Assembly: GCA_028279865.1 (NCBI GenBank)
Contig: JANQMV010000048.1
Coordinates: 1 to 50,734, forward strand
From: Candidatus Altimarinota bacterium
Lineage (GTDB): Bacteria; Patescibacteriota; Gracilibacteria; JANQMV01
Direction of reading: 5' to 3'
DNA: 50,734 nt
The translations under genes and the position numbers were made by a program. The notes below the pieces were generated by a model. The model was given only the letters and a program-made list of their open reading frames with translations. It made no database searches and was not told the origin of the DNA. Shown piece by piece: positions 1 through 9,816 of the stretch. How positions within the stretch are numbered: the first letter of the stretch is position 1; each line of letters opens with the position of its first letter.

Positions 1-3000
1 CCCGGCGTTGTAGCCCAGAGTATTCCCGTCTTTGAAAGGCATGTAGATCAGTGGAGCTGAACCTGTAGGCAGTTCTCCGTTCTGACCGATGTATCTGGGA
101 TTACCCAGACCATCAATAAACTTAAGCCTGTTCGACTCCTGCGAGAAGTCGATGTACTCATCGTCGAAGTAGAGGAAACCGATTTGCCCGTGCCAAAAAT
201 CAACAGGACCGTTAGAACGAGAGCCGATTCCCACATTAGAAGCAGACAAATTTATATTATCGTTTGTATAAACTGTCCACGTAGGATTTGCGAGAACTCA
301 ATCAATATAAATATAACGATTTGCTAAATTTGCAAGATCAATACTTCCCACAACTATTGATTCTTTATTTGCAGAAAAAATTCCAGTTAATGTCATATTT
401 AAAATCAAATTAGCTGAAGAATTGTATCATAAAATTTTCAAATTACCTCAGGCTTGATTTTGAATCACAAATTTTTCTCAAGTTTCTTCAATATTTAAGA
501 TTGCATATGTAGAATCAATTGAAGTTGGTTTAATTTTAAAGGCAAAACTAACAGCTTTACCATCAACAGAGCCAGATAAAGCACTTTTACTCAAATATCC
601 GGTACTTCCATCAAACTCCGCGCTATTTGCCCAGAATTCACTCGGACCACGTGTTCCTTCAAGTGTCCCGTTCACTGAAAAATTTCCGCCCGTTCCCAGA
701 TTTATACCTGCGTCATAGGCGTGCATCGGCAGGTAAATCAAAGGTGCTGAACCGGTGGGCAGTTCTCCGTTTTGACCTAAATAAGACGGTTTGTTTTCGT
801 TTGAATTCCAGAAAGGATTATTAGCCGAAAGGTCTATATAGGAATTATCTATCCAGACATCAGAAACATCTCAATCGAAATATTGGCTGGAAGTCTTGCC
901 GATTTCCCAATCTGTGGCTGCAGACCAATCAATTGTTTGACCTGATAAATATTCAGTGTTTGTTGCTGCAGTATCCTCAATACCATTATAAAATAATTTT
1001 GCATTTGAATTGGAAAGATCAATACTCATAACAACATGATTCCATTGTCCTAACACAGGGCGACTGGCAATTGATCAATCAAAACTATTAATTTGTCCGT
1101 TTGATGAATTCCTCACTATAAGCCGAGGTCCATTGGCAGAATTACCTCAATGAGCAGAGACAATGTACTGAGAACCTCTATTACCCGCTCGCCAACCACT
1201 TAAATACAATAAATTCTCCGACGACTGTTTGTACCAAAAAGAGACGGTAATTTCTTGATTGTCTGTAGCAGGTGACAAAAAAGAAGTCTCAAGATAATCA
1301 CTTGGACCATTTAGACTTGCTGCACTGGCATTATACTGATTTGGTCCGCGTTCTGAAGTAGAGAGTGTTCCATTCACTGTAAAATTACCACCTGTACCCA
1401 AATTCTGTCCTGCAGTCGTTGCATCCTTTAATGGTAGATATATAATTGGACTTAATGATTCTTGATTATCAGCAGGTTTCCCGTCCGCTGTGATAAAAAG
1501 ACGGCGATTGGTTTCTTGGGATAAATCTCTATAATCGTAGTCAAGATAGAAATTTGAAAGCCTTCCCCCGACAAAATATCCATTAGAATATGACAAGCGC
1601 CCTATTGCATGAAGTCAACCGGTAAAATTAATATTATTATTGGAGTAATTTGTCCATCAAAACTGATGGGTCACATCCACATCATTAACATACACCTTAC
1701 GGTTAGCTGAATTGCTAAGATCAAGGCTGCAAAGTACATGATTCCAAGTATCCGGAACAAGTACTTGTCATTGACCGTTTAGAATATTAAAATCAGCTCT
1801 AAACTGTAAAAGTCACCAGTTGGTATATTCAATATGCATTCCAATATTCGGCGTATCATAAGAATTATAAATCGCCTGCGATCCAGTTTTATTGCTGTCC
1901 GGATAGACCCAAGTACTAAAAGTGAAAGTCTTGCTATCCTGATTTCCGATTAAATCACTTGAACGACTTAAATAATCATCCTCTCCGTCAAAGTCCACCG
2001 CTTCAGCGACTTCTGTTGTTTCAACCGGAACTGTTTCTGTCACGCTGACACTGTTTATATCCGCCCAAGTGGTTGAGTCTATCTGAGAATTCAGATTGGT
2101 TACCGCCGTATAAGCTTTATCCGTCGGATAAGCTCAGCGGACTTTGCCATTATCATTGGCAATTGCCAGATAAATGTATTCACCGCCGTTGGCATTTAGT
2201 GCGGCCGGTGCAGAGGAAGTAATCCTAAACCCGGCATTCAAAGGATCAATGTAATCTGTGTTAGTTACTTCTGCAGCAGCACTATTTAGAAGTAAATAAG
2301 GATCATTACCTGTGGTAATACCTCGCGTAGAATCCCAGAGATACCAATCACCTGTAGCATCTGTTCTTTTGATCAGGACAAAAGCCGCTCCATTCGTAAA
2401 ACCCGCATCTATATCCAAATCTGCAGCTGTTCCTGTATAAGAACCGACTTTGGAAACATCTGGAACAGAGGCAAAAAGATAAGCAATAAAATCTTCTGAT
2501 GGATTATTCACTGAAGAATAACTACCTATTTGAAATTGCGTAGCTGTAGGCAGAGTGTCATACCAAGCATTGTCTGTTTGTGCAATATGTGTATCATTTA
2601 AAAACAAATGTTTTTCTATTGGGAGATCTTTATGATAAACCATCCAATGAGTCGATCAATTATCTCTGTTTTTTATAAGCATCATTTCAGGGTTTGCTCC
2701 TAAATCATGTTCAACAATCTTACCGGCGATTCCATTTCCTTTATAGGCGACAATATCCAAAAATTCCGGAGCTCGTTTGAAAAACAACTTTACCGAAGAA
2801 AAACCGGCAGGGGCGTTGATTCATGTTAATGCAGAGTCTGCTCCCACGCTTATACCATCCATGTCAAAAGACAAAAGCGCTGAGCCATTTTGCGTGTTTT
2901 CTGCGGAAGTGTACTCAGTGTATAAATTTTTTCTCACTCCACGTAAGCGGTCAATCAAATGTTGACCATAGTTCGCATTACTGCGTACTCCATTCAACAT

Positions 3001-4362
3001 TAAGTCCGGAGAAAAACCAATTTCTGTAATTGATCTACTCGATTGGGTATGCGAATCTGCGACAGCATTGAACACTTCGCTACTATTCACAGGTTTTTTC
3101 TGTGGTGCGCGAATAGCACAATATATGTGTTTACGACCAAAATCACCTGCATAAGTAAATCCCGTTGGAGTTGGATAACCCTGCTGTCCGCTCCCAACAC
3201 CAATCTCTTCTGCTGCTGAGGTATTTGCCTCCAATCTTGCATCGTCATCATCAAATGAATCTCCCGAATTAAACCAACCTCTTTGCATATCTGTAATAAC
3301 CCAATCAAAATTTGCATCTACACTTTTTGCCAAAAGCCACTGAGGTTCCCATCCTAAATCAACTTCTGGAGTTCATGACATACCGGTAGTTGTAAAATCA
3401 CCACACTGAATTTTTCCATCCGCACTTGGATCATGCGCAAAAAGGTAGGCAACATAAGAACCTCCCGACGCATTCACCGAGGCATGGTCGTCCAATGAAA
3501 AGATAGTTGCGCTATGTAGCTGACTTCACCACCGAACATCTCCTCACCAAAAAGCACCCGAACTTTCCAATTCGGCGTAGTTGGCTCACTGAGTTCGATG
3601 ATAAACAACCCAAGAATCCGCAGAGTCTGTTCTCTTTACAAAAATCATACCCGGCTCAACGCCCAAATTATGCACAATTTCCCTTCCTGCAATTCCATTA
3701 CCTGTATAAGTCACAACATCGAAAAATCCCGGAGCTTCGCGGAATGTCCAAGATGTATAGTCTTCTCAATTATCGTTAACATATCAATATTGATCCTGAA
3801 TGTCGAAACCATTTTCTTTAAACCCAGAAACACCAACGGGTGTTCAGTTAGAAGTGTTTTGTTGCTCCAAATTAGTTAGGTTGCTAGAAAGTGTTTTTAA
3901 TACTCATCTGTCTGTATCAAATATTGCATGTCGAGTGGCATTACTTCTTGACTTGATCCACACCATCCCTCCGTTACTTTCCAAGTCAATTCCATTCTCT
4001 ATGGTCTGTGTGCCACCATTTCCATCGTACAAATAAGTCGAAAAAACATCTTCTACAGTTTCCTCTGAGTTTTCTCCGGCTAACTGCAATTTTCCATGAG
4101 CTACCTCGATCTTGGTGTTATCTTCCAGCGTATAGTCATTTGCTGTAGAAAAATCAACACTCGTCGTGAGAGCTTGGGTTTGAGGAATCAAGCTTGTAGG
4201 TAAGATTATTTGAAAAAATAAAATTGTGGTTAAAATTTTTGAAACAAGCTTAAAAAAGTTCCCTGAACCAAGTCCAAGGGATACTTCTCAGCTATTGTGT
4301 TTCGATACTCTTCGACTTCGCTCAGAGTACAAAACTCTTTTGTTTTGACTGTTTGTGTACAT
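1..4362 (-). CDS. Giant secreted surface protein 1: phage-tail-fibre-like and LamG domains, UGA read as glycine (C-terminus beyond window)
   Basis: Reading the minus strand from the ATG at 4362 gives 1454 codons to the window edge with no TAA or TAG and 23 in-frame TGAs. With TGA as glycine the protein is continuous. An N-terminal stretch of about 40 residues precedes a hydrophobic segment (FFKLVSKILTTILFFQ), so it is probably secreted. Residues about 60-720 carry blocks such as GMVWIKSRS, PGFFDVVTYTGNG, VLIKRTDATGDW and DPYLLLNSAAAEV, which I recognise from marine phage tail-fibre-like proteins. From about residue 790 there are at least three LamG-type jelly-roll modules (FDGEDDYLSRS near 790, LNGPSDYLET near 1020, FDGSTGYLSKS near 1246), with PIIYLPLKD-type linkers. 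The role is probably adhesion or host/substrate contact. A palindromic repeat lies inside the first 35 codons. Exact domain families are inferred from motifs only. Confidence 0.88.
4258..4330. repeat. Imperfect palindromic repeat inside the 5' end of the surface-protein gene
   Basis: The left part (GTTCCCTGAACCAAGTCC) and the reverse complement of the right part (GTACTCTGAGCGAAGTCG) are alike over about 27 bases, so the 73-bp element can form a long imperfect hairpin. It belongs to the same general style as the CTGAGCG/GAAGGATC repeats near 42708, 49110 and 50376. Here it is read through in frame between the start codon and the hydrophobic signal segment, and it supplies one of the in-frame TGAs (4288-4290). 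Confidence 0.65.
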
Positions 4363-4394
4363 GGTTTTTTTATTAAAAGTATTCTTACAATTAT

Positions 4395-4423
4395 ATTTTA
4401 ACATAAAATAAGCCATGTTGCAA
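4395..4423 (-). promoter_or_regulatory. Predicted promoter of surface protein 1 (TTGCAA-17-TAAAAT)
   Basis: On the minus strand a TTGCAA hexamer (4418-4423) is followed after 17 bases by TAAAAT (4395-4400), 33 bases before the ATG. Exactly the same pair with the same spacing precedes the second giant gene. Confidence 0.5.
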
Positions 4424-4463
4424 ACTTTTTTAACCTTTTTTGCCATTTTTAAAAATATCAAGA

Positions 4464-4491
4464 TTGAGAAAAATTTCCAATTTGCTAGAAT
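4464..4491 (+). promoter_or_regulatory. Predicted promoter of the amidase-SpoIID gene
   Basis: TTGAGA (4464-4469) and TAGAAT (4486-4491) are separated by 16 bases and lie about 50 bases before the ATG at 4542. The region is the divergent intergenic gap shared with surface protein 1. Confidence 0.45.
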
Positions 4492-4541
4492 GAAACACCC
4501 TGAGTTAATTTTACTTTATAACCTTCAAAATAAATACCAAA

Positions 4542-7500
4542 ATGCTGAAAAAAATTCTCACAACAATCGGAAGCGTCTTTTTCCTTTGTCTTCTCTCTCT
4601 GAATCAAGAAAATGCTTATGCGGCTTACATCATAGGCAATGACGGTAAATTTCAAGAAATCAAGCTTGATAAAGATGACTATAATCATTGGATCCAAGTA
4701 TCTGACAAATTTACTTCCGTCGCAATCAAATCAGAAAAAAAAGCAAAGCTTGGCATCGTATTTGATCCTTACACCCCTGTAGAAAAAGAAGTAATTTTTG
4801 ATGATGACGAATATTCAGAACTCATCTTCACAAACCCGACAAAAAACTTCTTAATTACCGCGAAAGGTTACCCCCTTCCGGAATCAATTGAGGTTTATCT
4901 TTTTGATACCAGAGAAAAAGCCAGTTCAGTCAAAAGTTTCGCCGTAGGTAATACGGATTTAAATGGATTACGTATTATTTCCCGCAGTCAATGGGGCGCA
5001 GATGAAAACCTGCGCTATTATGAACCTGACGAAAATGACAGTGATTCAAGCGGATCAGCTTATCTTACCGCTGCATGTAAAAAGAAAGTGGAAACTTATC
5101 CCGAAGAATATAAGTACGAAAAAACCATCTCAACAGAAGAAGGTAATCACCTGACTTGGCCCCTGCAATATTCTCCGGAAATCAAAAAGATTGTCGTCCA
5201 TCACACCGGAGAAACCAAAGTCACAAACGAGAGACCTTCTGACGAAATGATGCGTGCGATTTATTACTATCACACAATTGTAAAAGGTTGGGGTGATATT
5301 GGATATCATTACGTGGTGGGTAAAGATGGTGAAATCTATGAAGGTAAAGCAGGAGGTGACAAGGTCGTTGGTGCCCATGTTTATTGTAGCAATATCGGCA
5401 CTGTCGGTGTTTCGGTAATGGGTAATTTTAATCTTCAAAAACCGACTACAAAGCAGTTAAATAGCCTCAAAGCGATTTTGGCAAAACTGAGTCAAAAACA
5501 CAAAATCAAGCCTGAAGGAAGATCAAGTTTCCACGGAGAAAGCTTGCCGAATATTTTAGGACACAAAGACCTGGGACCAACAGCATGCCCCGGAGAAAAT
5601 CTCTACAGCCAATTGCCCCAAATCAGAAAAGAAGTTGCCAAAGGTTTTACCTATAAATTTAGCGAAACAACGACAACAAGCTCGAAAAAAGATTATGAAG
5701 CGGAAGTAACCAAAAAAGTCGAAGTATTGAAGCTAGCTCCAACACATCAGGAAAAACTGATTTTTAGTTTTAAAAACACAGGAAAACAAACTTGGAATGA
5801 TACAACATGGCTACATGTTTCTCTCAACAGCAATACCAATGCTTGGGCAGAAACAGTCGTACCGGATAAAAAATACGTAGCAGCAGATATGCGCGAAAGT
5901 TCTGTTCGGCCGGGCAAAACAGGTACTTTTGAAGTAACAATCAATGCGGGCTACAATCCCGGATTTTATATCTTGGAATTTGCCCCGGTAGTAAACAATA
6001 AATACAAACTCTCAAGTTCTGCAATCTTACAACCGATTGAAATTCCTGAGGCAAATTATAATTATGATTTTGTAAAAGCAGGACATCCGCCCAATCCTTT
6101 TTATGCCGAACAGCCAGCCGAAGCTTGGATAGAGCTTAAAAATACGGGGAATATTGTCTGGAGAAATTATGGCGATAACAAAATTTATCTGGGTACAACC
6201 AAACCACAAGATCGTAAGAGTTTGTTTAGTACGGACGGACGTCGTAACAGGCTCGGTTATTTGAAAGAGAGAGAAGTCTTTCCCGGTCAAACAGGACATT
6301 TTGTCATGCCTCTGACAGCCCCCGAAAGAAGAGGCATTTATCGAGAAAGCTTTGCTCCTGTGATTGAAGGTGTGAAATGGCTTGAGGATAAAGGCATGCA
6401 GTTTAGAATCATCGTAAAAGAACCAAAACATCAAATTAAATTCACCACAAAATCCAATTTGTTAAACTTAAATCCTGATACGCAAAGAAGCTTTACCGTT
6501 ACTTACCAAAATCTTAGTGACGTGACTTGGACAGAAGATCAAATCTACTTCATGCTTGCGGGTGATTACCGTAAATTGGGAATTGAAGAAAATACCTTTT
6601 CGCTTTCCGAGCCATTATTAAAAGGCAAGAAAGGCTCGTTTAAAATTGAAATAAAAACACCTTTGCAGCGTGGTTTGTACAAACTAACCGTTGTGCCTGT
6701 TATCCGCGGAAAGAAATTTGAAAATGCTTCTCCGTTTACTTTACGTATTATTGTGAAAAAGCCGACCGCCAGCGGAGAAGTTTTAAGTAATTTACCCAAA
6801 ACGATAAATCTGGATGTAAATGAATCTAAGACTTTGCAAATTAAAATCAGAAATAAAGGTAATTTTACCTGGACCCAAGAAAATACCAGCCTCGTCCCTC
6901 TAAGCCAAAAAAGCCGCATGTATGTTGAAGATAAATGGATTTCACGGCAAATTGTCAGTTATTTAGAAGAAGACAGCGTTAGCCCCGGTAAAACCGGTAC
7001 GTTCAAACTATATTTGAACCCAAAGTATCGCGGCTACTTTACAGATGTTTTTAAGGTTAATGTCGAAGAAGTGGGGCATCTGAATAATGTCCTGATTCCT
7101 CTCAGGATTAAATCCGGGCAAATTTCTTCCAGAAGTTCCTCGGCAGAAAAAACTTCAAACCAAACGACACAAAACAATAGCAAACAGACGAATAACAACA
7201 GCTCAAATGCTAGCAATAGTCAAAAAGAGCAAACTGATTCGGTAGAAAAAAAATCGGTAGAAAACCCTATTCGTGTGAGACTTTCTGTGCCGGATCAAAA
7301 TTCAGTAGAAATCACTGCAGATCAAAATTATACAATTATAGAAGATTCGCAAAAAAGACTTTTTAGCGTTTCCCGTGGAGAAAAAGCCTTGGTTAAAAAA
7401 GTGGGCAAGTACATGCACGTCCAAGTCGGTTCTACCAACAAAGTCGCCTCTGTAGTACGCTTCATTCCAAATGGTGAAGGTATTATGGAAATTAGTAGTT

Positions 7501-8114
7501 GGGAAAATAGACCCGCTTGGAATAAAAAATTAAATGACAATCGCTTTCGTGGCATTATCGAAACCAGAGAAGTCGATGGTCAGTTGGCTGTAATTAATGA
7601 ACTTTCTTTAGAAGACTACTTGAAAGGTATAGCAGAAGTTTCTAACAGTGATCCCGTTGAAAAGTTAAAAACTTTGGCAGTACTCTCCAGAACATACGCA
7701 CTCTTCTACTTACAACCTGAGAATGAGAAATTCCCCGGCAAGCCTTACGATGCGAGTGATGATCCTGATGTGTTCCAAAAATACTTGGGATACGGTCTGG
7801 AGCAACGCTCTCCGAATTTTACAAAAGCCACCCAAGCAACACAAAACGAAGTAGTCACTTACCAAGGTAAACTTGTGAAAACCCCTTATTTCAATCAATC
7901 CAGCGGAAGGACGCTGAGTGCCGAGGAAGTTTGGGGTTGGAAAAATACTCCGTATTTAGTCTCTGTCGATGATCCTGATTGTATCGGATTGCAAAGAAAA
8001 GGTCATGGAGTAGGTCTTTCCGGATATGGAGCGACAAAAAGAGCAATGCGTGGTCATGATTATAAAGAAATAATTAAATATTATTATAAAAATGTTGAGG
8101 TAGAAAAACTATAA
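4542..8114 (+). CDS. Secreted peptidoglycan hydrolase: PGRP/amidase_2 domain fused to a C-terminal SpoIID domain
   Basis: The 1190-residue protein starts with a signal peptide (cleavage likely after AYA, residue 27). Residues about 140-365 form a PGRP-type N-acetylmuramoyl-L-alanine amidase. RSQWGAD opens it, and His220 (HHTG), His341 (GHKD) and Cys349 (ACPG) fit the zinc ligands. Four Ig-like repeats follow (about 370-850), each with a GKTGTF-type turn and a GFY.LEFAPV-type strand. A Ser/Asn/Gln-rich linker (about 854-906) leads to a SpoIID/LytB domain (about 1000-1190). Glu1032 in AEVSNSDP aligns with the catalytic Glu of SpoIID, and LSRTYA is conserved. The amidase should strip stem peptides and the SpoIID part should cut the denuded glycan. 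The gene stands alone with its own promoter and terminator. Domain calls are strong; the combined action is inferred. Confidence 0.9.
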   Translation: MLKKILTTIGSVFFLCLLSLNQENAYAAYIIGNDGKFQEIKLDKDDYNHWIQVSDKFTSVAIKSEKKAKLGIVFDPYTPVEKEVIFDDDEYSELIFTNPTKNFLITAKGYPLPESIEVYLFDTREKASSVKSFAVGNTDLNGLRIISRSQWGADENLRYYEPDENDSDSSGSAYLTAACKKKVETYPEEYKYEKTISTEEGNHLTWPLQYSPEIKKIVVHHTGETKVTNERPSDEMMRAIYYYHTIVKGWGDIGYHYVVGKDGEIYEGKAGGDKVVGAHVYCSNIGTVGVSVMGNFNLQKPTTKQLNSLKAILAKLSQKHKIKPEGRSSFHGESLPNILGHKDLGPTACPGENLYSQLPQIRKEVAKGFTYKFSETTTTSSKKDYEAEVTKKVEVLKLAPTHQEKLIFSFKNTGKQTWNDTTWLHVSLNSNTNAWAETVVPDKKYVAADMRESSVRPGKTGTFEVTINAGYNPGFYILEFAPVVNNKYKLSSSAILQPIEIPEANYNYDFVKAGHPPNPFYAEQPAEAWIELKNTGNIVWRNYGDNKIYLGTTKPQDRKSLFSTDGRRNRLGYLKEREVFPGQTGHFVMPLTAPERRGIYRESFAPVIEGVKWLEDKGMQFRIIVKEPKHQIKFTTKSNLLNLNPDTQRSFTVTYQNLSDVTWTEDQIYFMLAGDYRKLGIEENTFSLSEPLLKGKKGSFKIEIKTPLQRGLYKLTVVPVIRGKKFENASPFTLRIIVKKPTASGEVLSNLPKTINLDVNESKTLQIKIRNKGNFTWTQENTSLVPLSQKSRMYVEDKWISRQIVSYLEEDSVSPGKTGTFKLYLNPKYRGYFTDVFKVNVEEVGHLNNVLIPLRIKSGQISSRSSSAEKTSNQTTQNNSKQTNNNSSNASNSQKEQTDSVEKKSVENPIRVRLSVPDQNSVEITADQNYTIIEDSQKRLFSVSRGEKALVKKVGKYMHVQVGSTNKVASVVRFIPNGEGIMEISSWENRPAWNKKLNDNRFRGIIETREVDGQLAVINELSLEDYLKGIAEVSNSDPVEKLKTLAVLSRTYALFYLQPENEKFPGKPYDASDDPDVFQKYLGYGLEQRSPNFTKATQATQNEVVTYQGKLVKTPYFNQSSGRTLSAEEVWGWKNTPYLVSVDDPDCIGLQRKGHGVGLSGYGATKRAMRGHDYKEIIKYYYKNVEVEKL

Positions 8115-8142
8115 AAACAAACTATAGGTTTATAGGAAGACC

Positions 8143-8172
8143 AAAAACTATCTTTCGTAAGGTAGTTTTTTT
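8143..8172 (+). terminator. Rho-independent terminator after the amidase-SpoIID gene
   Basis: AAAAACTAtCTT and AAGgTAGTTTTT form a stem around a TCGT loop and end in a run of T, 28 bases after the TAA. Confidence 0.75.
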
Positions 8173-8186
8173 ATTCGCTCAGACAC

Positions 8187-8215
8187 TTGACAAATAATTA
8201 TTTATGGAATACTAT
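8187..8215 (+). promoter_or_regulatory. Strong predicted sigma-70-type promoter of the HD-domain gene
   Basis: A perfect TTGACA (8187-8192) is followed after 17 bases by TACTAT (8210-8215), 44 bases before the ATG at 8260. Confidence 0.65.
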
Positions 8216-8259
8216 ACTTTTCTTGAAAAATTTTTAGCATTTAACCAGAAAAGGCAAAA

Positions 8260-9753
8260 ATGTCCGGATTAAATCCAGAAAATGAGCAACATGTAGTTGA
8301 CTTAAGAACAAGGGAGGGAGTGTCAGTTGCCACAAATAAATTTGCGTCATCTCCAATTATTGAATGCAGAGAAGGAAAAAATGTCTCTGTGCTGGAAGCA
8401 GGTCAGGAACTAACTAAGGGTAAGATTGAAAAATTATTATCAATTAGTGGGCTTGATCTCAGCGCTGTTACTGTTTCTGAGTTTCCTGTCAATATCAAAT
8501 TAGCCACCTCCAGGTTAAACATAACTGAAAGTAAAATTAACAAAGCTGGTCTTGAAATGGCGAAAAGATTTCAAGAAAAATTAGGAGTTATCAGGTTAAA
8601 ACTAGAGTCCGATCCTAATTTCAAAAAGCAAGTCGTGCAAGGTATTCAAGAAAATACGCAAACAGCAATTAATTCTCTTAAAGATGATCCTCATAGTAAG
8701 CTCCTTATCCCACCAGAAATTGAAGAAATGATCAATGAAATAGTCCATCTTATTACAACAGAAGGAAGTCTGGAACAAATCAGCATGTTCCATATTCTTA
8801 ATACAGAATACAAAGAAACCGCCGATCACAGTGTTGGCACTGCCATTAGAACAGCAGTTCTCTGTCAAAAAATAATCGAAATTGATCCTGATTATGCCGC
8901 TCAAGAATATGGATTAGGCAATGATGATAACGGAGAAAGTATAAAAAACGCAACAAAAGCAGCTCTTTTTCATGATTTAGGTAAAATCTTGGTTCCACCT
9001 CAAATTTTATACAAAGTAAAAGATCCAACAGCAGAAGAATTTCAGATCATCAATCTGCACTCAGAAATGGGAGAGAAAATCATTCAAAGTTTTGCAAGTG
9101 AACCAAAACTCAAGGAGCTACTCGCAAAAACCGCCAAAGAACACCATCTTGACCCTGGACAATGTAGTGAGGCGCTTTCAAAAATTATAAAAATTACTGA
9201 TGTTCACGATGCCTTGCTTCAAAACAGAAGCTATCGTCCAAGGTTTTCTCCAATAGAAACTCTCTTTATTCATATCGAAAACTATTGCAATGATAAATAC
9301 GACTCATATGCGTTTGAAATTTTCTATCAATATTTATTAAGCACAACACCCGAATTTTTAGATCAAAATAGATCTTTTAAATTACCAAAACAGAAAATTG
9401 AAGAGCTCAAAAAGAAAGGAGAAAAATATTATATCAAAGATGGGGATAGACTTATTGAAGTACCGTTAACGTTTGAATACAAGAGTGATCAAGCAATTTG
9501 CGCATTTGTACAAGAACCCCGAAGTCAAATGTCAGGCAAGTGCATACTTTTTAGAAGAGAGCATATTAGAAACAAGGACCACACTATCAAAGAGGATAAA
9601 AGAGATTTAATTCGAGATAAAGACGGAAGAACTGTTGTTCTTGAACTTGATTTTTCCAATGAATTAACAGGGGAAAGATCAGAATTAGTCTTATACGCAG
9701 AAAATCAACAAAAACATCTTAATAAAAAGGATCCGTTTGCCAAAGTAGTCTAA
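8260..9753 (+). CDS. HD-GYP-like phosphohydrolase
   Basis: The 497-residue protein has no signal peptide. A poorly recognisable N-terminal part (1-170) precedes an HD domain of HD-GYP style. His190 lies in ADHSVGT, the HD pair is His238-Asp239 in LFHDLGK, His267 is in NLHSEMG, and His295-His296 are in KEHHLDP. Asp314 lies in ITDVHDAL followed by NRSYRP, which matches the DxxDAL...RPYRP segment of the family. HD-GYP proteins usually hydrolyse cyclic di-nucleotides, but the signature HHExxDGxGYP is degenerate here because GYP is missing. The substrate is therefore uncertain. A C-terminal extension (about 370-497) has no family I recognise. It sits behind its own promoter. Confidence 0.8.
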   Translation: MSGLNPENEQHVVDLRTREGVSVATNKFASSPIIECREGKNVSVLEAGQELTKGKIEKLLSISGLDLSAVTVSEFPVNIKLATSRLNITESKINKAGLEMAKRFQEKLGVIRLKLESDPNFKKQVVQGIQENTQTAINSLKDDPHSKLLIPPEIEEMINEIVHLITTEGSLEQISMFHILNTEYKETADHSVGTAIRTAVLCQKIIEIDPDYAAQEYGLGNDDNGESIKNATKAALFHDLGKILVPPQILYKVKDPTAEEFQIINLHSEMGEKIIQSFASEPKLKELLAKTAKEHHLDPGQCSEALSKIIKITDVHDALLQNRSYRPRFSPIETLFIHIENYCNDKYDSYAFEIFYQYLLSTTPEFLDQNRSFKLPKQKIEELKKKGEKYYIKDGDRLIEVPLTFEYKSDQAICAFVQEPRSQMSGKCILFRREHIRNKDHTIKEDKRDLIRDKDGRTVVLELDFSNELTGERSELVLYAENQQKHLNKKDPFAKVV

Positions 9754-9760
9754 AAACACT

Positions 9761-9816
9761 AAAATCACTTCACTTATTTTTTAAAATTAAAAAAACATGA
9801 ATGAGGTGATTTTTTT
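9761..9816 (+). promoter_or_regulatory. Hairpin with T-run that encloses the start codon of the transporter gene
   Basis: AAAATCACTTCA (9761-9772) pairs with TGAGGTGATTTT (9802-9813), 12 base pairs with one G-T wobble, and is followed by T residues. The 29-base loop contains the ATG at 9797 and an inner TTTTTT/AAAAAA pairing. It could be the terminator of the upstream HD gene, or a cis-acting translational or transcriptional control of the downstream gene. I see no preQ1 riboswitch consensus. Confidence 0.45.

Noticed and set aside
48-236. A 62-residue minus-strand open frame near the window start
   Set aside because: It is out of frame with the continuous code-25 surface-protein gene, which covers the same bases with a clear LamG-linked sequence.
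2823-4036. Overlapping plus-strand open frames of 68-93 residues
   Set aside because: They are antisense shadows of the surface-protein gene with no protein features.
478-4191. Seven or more separate short minus-strand proteins
   Set aside because: All lie in one frame (differences divisible by three) and are separated only by TGA; they are parts of one protein.
7034-7216. Minus-strand frame within the Ser/Asn/Gln linker of the wall hydrolase
   Set aside because: It arises from the low-complexity linker on the other strand.
9754-9816. A preQ1 riboswitch upstream of the queuosine-precursor transporter
   Set aside because: The gap is only 43 bases and no consensus of a known preQ1 class is present; only a hairpin is supported.
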